Assembly (NCBI GenBank): GCA_029779645.1
Contig: JAKPAC010000012.1
Location: forward strand, 1 to 64,000
Origin: Actinomycetes bacterium
GTDB taxonomy: Bacteria > Actinomycetota > Actinomycetes > Actinomycetales > Microbacteriaceae
Reading direction: 5' to 3'
DNA length: 64,000 nt
In this document: piece by piece, positions 59,709-64,000 of the stretch
How positions within the stretch are numbered: position 1 is the stretch's first letter
Layout of the letters: every line of letters begins with the position of its first letter
Made by a program: the position numbers and the translations under genes
Notes under the pieces: model-generated
Database searches by the model: none
What the model was told of the DNA's origin: nothing
What the model saw: the letters and a program-made list of their open reading frames with translations, nothing else

Positions 59709-59811
59709 GCGCGGGGCCGTCGAGACACGCACGGCGATCCGCCGATTTCAATTGCGGGCATCCGATGTAGTAGTCTTAACGAGTTGTCATCCTCACGGAG
59801 GCAGCGAATCT

Positions 59812-59887
59812 GGGTCTGTGGCGCAGCTGGTAGCGCACCTGCATGGCATGCAGGGGGTCAGGGGTTCGAGTCCCCTCAGATCCACCA
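59812..59887 (+). tRNA. tRNA-Ala (GGC anticodon), CCA encoded
   Basis: GGGTCTG pairs with CAGATCC (one G-T pair), and the anticodon arm CCTGC-ATGGCAT-GCAGG holds GGC, which reads GCC/GCU. Discriminator A and encoded CCA follow. It is about 100 nt downstream of rsfS, with its own -10-like TAGTCT at 59771-59776. Confidence 0.95.
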
Positions 59888-59890
59888 AGA

Positions 59891-59922
59891 GAAGGCCTCG
59901 AGACACGCGTCTCGAGGCCTTC
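59891..59922. terminator. Hairpin terminator after tRNA-Ala
   Basis: A perfect 14-bp stem GAAGGCCTCGAGAC with its complement and an ACGC loop, 3 nt after the tRNA CCA. It also faces the convergent FHA gene. Confidence 0.8.
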
Positions 59923-59989
59923 GTGGTCTCCGTCCCGTCTGCGGGCAAGCCAGCCGCGACGCGCCGGCAACATGCGCCCGCAGCGGCGC

Positions 59990-60481
59990 TCAGTCCTGCG
60001 GGGCCTCGAGCGGGCGTCGGTCGTCGACCGTGCCCCCGTGCGCGTAGTCGGGGCGGGCCGGCTGCGGCTTCTGCTTGGTGCCCTCGCCGCCTTGGCGCCC
60101 GCCGTAGGGGCGTCCGTGGTCGGCGAACTCGGCACGAACGAACACCAGCTCCCACTTGCCGAGCGTGAAGCGAGCACCCGTGCGGAGAATCTCCGAGTGG
60201 TCGTCGTTGGAGCCGACGCCCGATGCGGTCGAGCGCACATTGTGCACGCCCTGGCCGATCATCGTGAGCCGGTACTCGTCCTGCGGCGTGTGATGGATGC
60301 GGGCATGGATCGGGTCGATCCCCGCGAGCTGCAGGCTCGCGTCGGCGCTCGAGCCGATTGTGACGTCATCTTCTACGAGCGAGAAGGTGATGCGCTCGTA
60401 GTCCTTTCGCACCAGCAGGTGCGGATCGCCAGCACCCCAGTTCGCGTGGGTGGTGAGCTCGTCAGCATTGATGGGATTCAT
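59990..60481 (-). CDS. FHA-domain-like protein
   Basis: 163 aa. Residues about 20-105 resemble a forkhead-associated domain: HLLVRKDYERITFSLVEDDVTIGSSADASLQLAGIDPIHARIHHTPQDEYRLTMIG, with the GSS and IHARI positions of the phosphothreonine-binding loops; the canonical S...H pair is only partly kept. The C-terminal 45 residues are Gly/Arg/Lys/Pro-rich and disordered. GAGAGGAG precedes the ATG. No kinase gene is adjacent in the window. Confidence 0.82.
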   Translation of the reverse strand: MNPINADELTTHANWGAGDPHLLVRKDYERITFSLVEDDVTIGSSADASLQLAGIDPIHARIHHTPQDEYRLTMIGQGVHNVRSTASGVGSNDDHSEILRTGARFTLGKWELVFVRAEFADHGRPYGGRQGGEGTKQKPQPARPDYAHGGTVDDRRPLEAPQD

Positions 60482-60724
60482 GATCTGCTCCTCTCCATCA
60501 TGTGCAGAAGTGCCTGATGCCCCATAGGGTACGCCGCTCGATTCCCGTTTGGCAGGGGCTTGCGCCGCGGCCCGAGCTGTGATGGTGGGCACCGGTTCAC
60601 GCGGCGTTCAACTTCAGTCTGCATGGCGCTCCTAGCGTGGGCGCGTCAGGTCGCGGCATCCACCACCGGAGCCGGGACGTATCGCCGCCTCGCCCTCGAG
60701 GCGACTGGGATTTGAGGATGATCA

Positions 60725-63700
60725 GTGCAATTTCGAAGAAGGATGCTGCGGGCCTGCGCGTTGGCTGCAGGCACCGCGGTGCTCGGCACCTGCCTGGTGA
60801 TGACGCCCGTGGGGAGTGCGAGCGCGCTCGAGCCGTCGGCGTTCTCGACGAACGCCGGACGGGGCGCCGTCGGAGCCCCGGTGAACGTCGATGGGATGAA
60901 CCTCGACTCGGGCGGCAGGGCCGTGGTCAACGCCGTCGAGCGCACCGAGGTCGCACCTGGGCTCGTGCACGTGAAGTTCGAACGGCGCGACCCGCTCGGG
61001 TGGCAGCACATCAACGTGTTGAAGGCGACGCTCTCGCCGAGCACCGTGAAGATGAAGTACCTGTCACCAGAGACGATCTCGGGCGCTCCCGAGACCGTCA
61101 CCGAGCTGACCAAGCGCGCCGATGCCCTCGCCGGGGTGAACCTGGATCGCTTCGACATCAACAACTCGTATGCGCCGGCGGGATGGGGCATCACGGACGG
61201 CAGGATCCTCAAGTCGGGCAACCACGACGCGGCGGCCTCGGTCGGCACCGACGCCGCGGGGCTCGGGGTGCTCGTCGACCTCGCGCTGCAGGGAAGCGTC
61301 ACGATGCCCGACGGATCCGCGCTGCCGGTGTCTGGGATCAACGTGACCGACGTGCGCGCCGAGGGCGTTGCGATGTACACCTCGCAGTGGGGGAGCTACA
61401 CACGCACGCGCATGTACGGCTTCAAGCCGGCGAACGGCGTGGAGGTCTGGATCGGTGCAGACGGCACCGTCGAGCGAGCATCCGCGCCGGTGGGCAGCGG
61501 CGCCGACGTGATCCCCGAGGGCGTGCAGGTGCTCACGGCGAAGACGAACAGCACTGCCGCGACCGCGCTCGCCACCCTGAGCGCGGGCGACCGGATCGAG
61601 GTGGCGTACGGCATCCGCGACGACGTCTCGGTCGGCGAGATCGGCGGCTCATGGCACCGACTGCTGGTCGACGGCAGAGCTGCCGCGTACGACAAGAAGA
61701 ACAAGTACCTGAATGATCCCAACCCGCGCACGATGATCGGGTTCAGCCAGGACCGCGCGACGGCGTACTTCATCGTGGCTGACGGGAGGACCGCGGAATC
61801 TCGCGGCCTGACGTTCAACGAGATGGCGGAGCTGATGCTCGACGTCGGCGGATACAACGCGATGAGCGCCGACGGCGGCGGCTCGACGCAGATGAACGTC
61901 CGACAGCCGGGCGACGACACCCCCGCGGTCGTGAATGTGCCATCGGATGGATTCGAGCGGCCTGACGCCGACGGCATGGGCTTCGTGCTCGCACAACCCG
62001 GCACGGGAGCGCTCACCGGGTTCTCGCTGCGCCCCGTGCGTGACGATCGTGATGCCCTGCGCGTCTTCCCGGGCACGCACCGCACGCTCACCGGGTTCGG
62101 GCATGACGAGATGCGCACCGCGGTCGATGCGCGGCCGGACGGGTGGTCGAGCGCGGACGCGACCGCGTCGGTCGACCACGGGGTCGTGAAAGGCCTGGCG
62201 CAGGGCACCGCCACGATCACCGCGGCGAGCGGATCGGCGAGCGGCTCGCTCGAGCTCGAGGTCGCCGGCCCGCTGCAGCGGATGACGGTCGACCAGAGCG
62301 TCGTCAACCTCGAGACCCAGGGCGCCTCGGCGGTGCTGTCGTTCACCGGGCACGACGCGGAGGGCTTCACGGCACCGATCGAGGCGATCGACATCGCGGT
62401 CGACAATCCGGCGCCCGACGTGTTCTCGGTGACGCCCACCGCGGACGGCAGATTCACGGTGACGGCGACCGCCGCCGAGGGCGGCGCGACGCTCGCCTTC
62501 ACCCACGGCGACGTCCGGGCTGAGGTCGCCGTCGCGGTCCCGCTCGAGGTGAAGCTGATCGATGACTTCTCCGACATCAGCGGCTGGACGACCGCGCACG
62601 ACCGCGCGGCAAACGGGTCGATTGCGCCGGGTGAGGGGCACGAGGGCGCGGCAAGCATCCGCGTGAACTACGACTTCACCCAGTCGACCGGCATCCGGGG
62701 CCGATATGCGGTGGCGCCCGGCGCGGTCGAGGGCGGCAACGGCGGCATCGACATCCCCGGTCGCCCGCAGAAGCTCTCGGTCTGGATCAAGGGCGACGGC
62801 AACGGCTCGCTCCTGCGGCTGCAGGTGATGCAGCCAAATGGCGTGCGATCGTGGCTGGACGGCGTCGGCGGCTCGCAGTCGCTGTATGTGACGTGGAAGG
62901 GCTGGCAGCGCCACGACTTCGTGGTGCCGGAGTCGTTCGCGTTCCCGCTCAAGTTCGAGCGGATTCGGGTGCTCGAGACGGTCGCGGCGAAGCAGTACAA
63001 GGGCTCGCTCGAGGTCTCGAAGATCTACGCCTACCTGCCGCCGGTCGAGGTGGCGCCGCAGGCGGTCGCACCCGCGAACGACAGCCTCGTGGTCGCTGCG
63101 GGGGAGACCTCGGACGCGCCGCTTCGGGTCGCGGTGATGTCGGACGCGCAGTTCGTCGCCCGCGAGCCGGAGAGCGGCGCGGTGCTGGGCGCGCGGAAGG
63201 CGCTGCGCGAGATCGTGGCGCAGAGCCCCGACGTGCTCGTGATCAACGGGGACTTCGTCGACGAGGGCTCGCCCGAGGACTTCGCCCTCGCGCGGAGGAT
63301 TCTCGATGACGAGCTCGCGGACGCGAGGTTCCCCTGGTACTACGTGCCGGGCAACCACGAGATCATGGGCGCTCCGATCTCGAACTTCGAGAAGGAGTTC
63401 GGCGCGACGAGCAACGTCTTCGATCTGAACGGCACCCGATTCATCACCGCGAACTCGGCCACCGGCGCGATCGGCGCCGACTTCGCCCAGGTGAAGATGA
63501 TCCGTGAGCAGCTCGATGACGCCGCGGTCAATCCGGCCATCACCGGTGTGGTGTTCCTGTCGCACATGCCGACGAACGATCCGCTGCCGGCGAAGGCGAG
63601 CCAGCTCAGCGATCGCACCGAGGCGGCGATGATCGACGACTGGTTCGAAGCGTTCCGCGCGAACTCGGGCAAGTCGATCGCGTACATCTCGGGGCATGTC

Positions 63701-64000
63701 GGGGCATTCGACACTTCGCGCTCAAACGGCGTCCCCTATGTCGTGAACGGCAACTCGGGCAAGGGCCCGGCCGCGGCTCCCGATGACGGCGGCTTCACCG
63801 GCTGGACGATGCTCGGCATCGACCCGGCACGGGGCATGTGGGAGGCCGCACCGAAGGCCCGCGCGGCGGCCGGTGGATCCTGGCTGTCGGTCGAGACGCG
63901 CCCGCGTGTCGACGCGGACGGGATCGCGATCGCCGCGCCGGCCGAGCTCGCACCGGGCGCGCAGGCCGCGGTCTCGGCACAGTTCGCGCAGGACGCGGAC
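60725..64000 (+). CDS. Secreted phosphodiester glycosidase / metallophosphoesterase multidomain protein, partial
   Basis: 1,092 codons are present; the gene continues past 64000. GTG 60725 has GAGG 7 nt upstream and gives RRRMLRACALAAGTAVLGT, a signal peptide with likely cleavage after ASA (residue 34). Residues about 90-420 form a NAGPA-like phosphodiester glycosidase domain ending SADGGGSTQMNVRQPG near 381. A bacterial Ig-like domain follows (VDHGVVKGLAQGTATITAAS), then about residues 615-775 a carbohydrate-binding-like jelly roll (LIDDFSDISGWTT onward), then a calcineurin-like phosphoesterase from about 800: MSDAQF (D807), NGDFVDEG, GNHE (N877/H878), SHMP and SGHVGAF. The first motif has Gln instead of His and the last lacks the usual second His. 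It probably acts on wall or teichoic-type phosphodiesters outside the cell. Confidence 0.88.
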   Translation, partial: MQFRRRMLRACALAAGTAVLGTCLVMTPVGSASALEPSAFSTNAGRGAVGAPVNVDGMNLDSGGRAVVNAVERTEVAPGLVHVKFERRDPLGWQHINVLKATLSPSTVKMKYLSPETISGAPETVTELTKRADALAGVNLDRFDINNSYAPAGWGITDGRILKSGNHDAAASVGTDAAGLGVLVDLALQGSVTMPDGSALPVSGINVTDVRAEGVAMYTSQWGSYTRTRMYGFKPANGVEVWIGADGTVERASAPVGSGADVIPEGVQVLTAKTNSTAATALATLSAGDRIEVAYGIRDDVSVGEIGGSWHRLLVDGRAAAYDKKNKYLNDPNPRTMIGFSQDRATAYFIVADGRTAESRGLTFNEMAELMLDVGGYNAMSADGGGSTQMNVRQPGDDTPAVVNVPSDGFERPDADGMGFVLAQPGTGALTGFSLRPVRDDRDALRVFPGTHRTLTGFGHDEMRTAVDARPDGWSSADATASVDHGVVKGLAQGTATITAASGSASGSLELEVAGPLQRMTVDQSVVNLETQGASAVLSFTGHDAEGFTAPIEAIDIAVDNPAPDVFSVTPTADGRFTVTATAAEGGATLAFTHGDVRAEVAVAVPLEVKLIDDFSDISGWTTAHDRAANGSIAPGEGHEGAASIRVNYDFTQSTGIRGRYAVAPGAVEGGNGGIDIPGRPQKLSVWIKGDGNGSLLRLQVMQPNGVRSWLDGVGGSQSLYVTWKGWQRHDFVVPESFAFPLKFERIRVLETVAAKQYKGSLEVSKIYAYLPPVEVAPQAVAPANDSLVVAAGETSDAPLRVAVMSDAQFVAREPESGAVLGARKALREIVAQSPDVLVINGDFVDEGSPEDFALARRILDDELADARFPWYYVPGNHEIMGAPISNFEKEFGATSNVFDLNGTRFITANSATGAIGADFAQVKMIREQLDDAAVNPAITGVVFLSHMPTNDPLPAKASQLSDRTEAAMIDDWFEAFRANSGKSIAYISGHVGAFDTSRSNGVPYVVNGNSGKGPAAAPDDGGFTGWTMLGIDPARGMWEAAPKARAAAGGSWLSVETRPRVDADGIAIAAPAELAPGAQAAVSAQFAQDAD

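Noticed and set aside
60637..61716. A plus-strand open frame of 359 codons at the start of the last gene
   Set aside because: It is Arg/Gly-rich and lacks a fold; the frame starting at GTG 60725 has a signal peptide, a ribosome site and recognisable domains over more than 1,090 codons.

Overview
The window is 64 kb of gene-dense, very GC-rich actinobacterial chromosome. The protein families and gene order (nadD / disordered membrane protein / rsfS / tRNA-Ala, folC / DUF4233 / ndk, rne / rplU / rpmA / obgE / proB / proA, tig / clpP1 / clpP2 / clpX, and an isoleucine T-box in front of ileS) fit the Microbacteriaceae. The genus cannot be settled from sequence reading alone. I saw no prophage, transposase, integrase, CRISPR array, rRNA operon, plasmid maintenance gene or toxin-antitoxin pair. 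This is core genome with a few accessory-looking cassettes.

Layout. 1-4.3 kb: tRNA-His, oligoribonuclease (orn), tRNA-Arg, a flavodoxin-like protein, nadE, a small unknown gene divergent from a single-strand binding protein, and a putative lipoprotein. 4.4-8.4 kb: the ABC-F translation factor EttA, two acyl-CoA thioesterases and an unknown protein. 8.4-16.8 kb: a leftward block with an FAD dehydrogenase, a truncated hemoglobin, an MscS channel and two tandem M1 aminopeptidases of exactly equal length. 16.9-24.3 kb: rpiB, an Fpg/Nei glycosylase, a PaiB-like FMN protein, an amidohydrolase, dps, an acyltransferase-3/SGNH membrane protein and a gamma carbonic anhydrase. 24.4-29.3 kb: tRNA-Gly, tRNA-Pro and the proteostasis block tig, clpP1, clpP2, clpX. 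29.3-34.2 kb: an M3 oligopeptidase divergent from a helix-turn-helix / 79-aa / MFS / DUF2809 operon across a repeat-rich regulatory gap. 34.2-37.0 kb: valS and a small downstream gene. 37.3-48.3 kb: a peptide-type ABC importer, then a T-box riboswitch, ileS, folC, DUF4233 and ndk. 48.4-52.4 kb: a VKOR-family protein, rne with a long leader, and a DUF4031 gene. 52.4-59.9 kb: rplU, rpmA, obgE, proB, proA, a 73-aa membrane protein, nadD, a 499-aa acidic disordered membrane protein, rsfS and tRNA-Ala. 60.0-64.0 kb: an FHA protein and the first 1,092 codons of a large secreted multidomain phosphoesterase that runs off the right edge.

How the genes work together. Several groups are functional units: NAD synthesis (nadD and nadE, not adjacent), proline synthesis (proB-proA), ribosome assembly and translation (ettA, obgE, rsfS, rplU, rpmA, two tRNA synthetases, five tRNAs), protein quality control (tig, clpP1P2, clpX, pepN x2, M3 peptidase) and RNA turnover (orn, rne). 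Most rightward operons use 4-nt ATGA or GTGA overlaps.

Two patterns run through the window. At least twelve genes carry a TAnnnT-type -10 hexamer (GATAAT in one case) 5-7 nt, usually exactly 6 nt, before the start codon, which indicates leaderless mRNAs and fixes many starts. Many gene ends carry near-perfect hairpins of about 8-17 bp without a U-tract.
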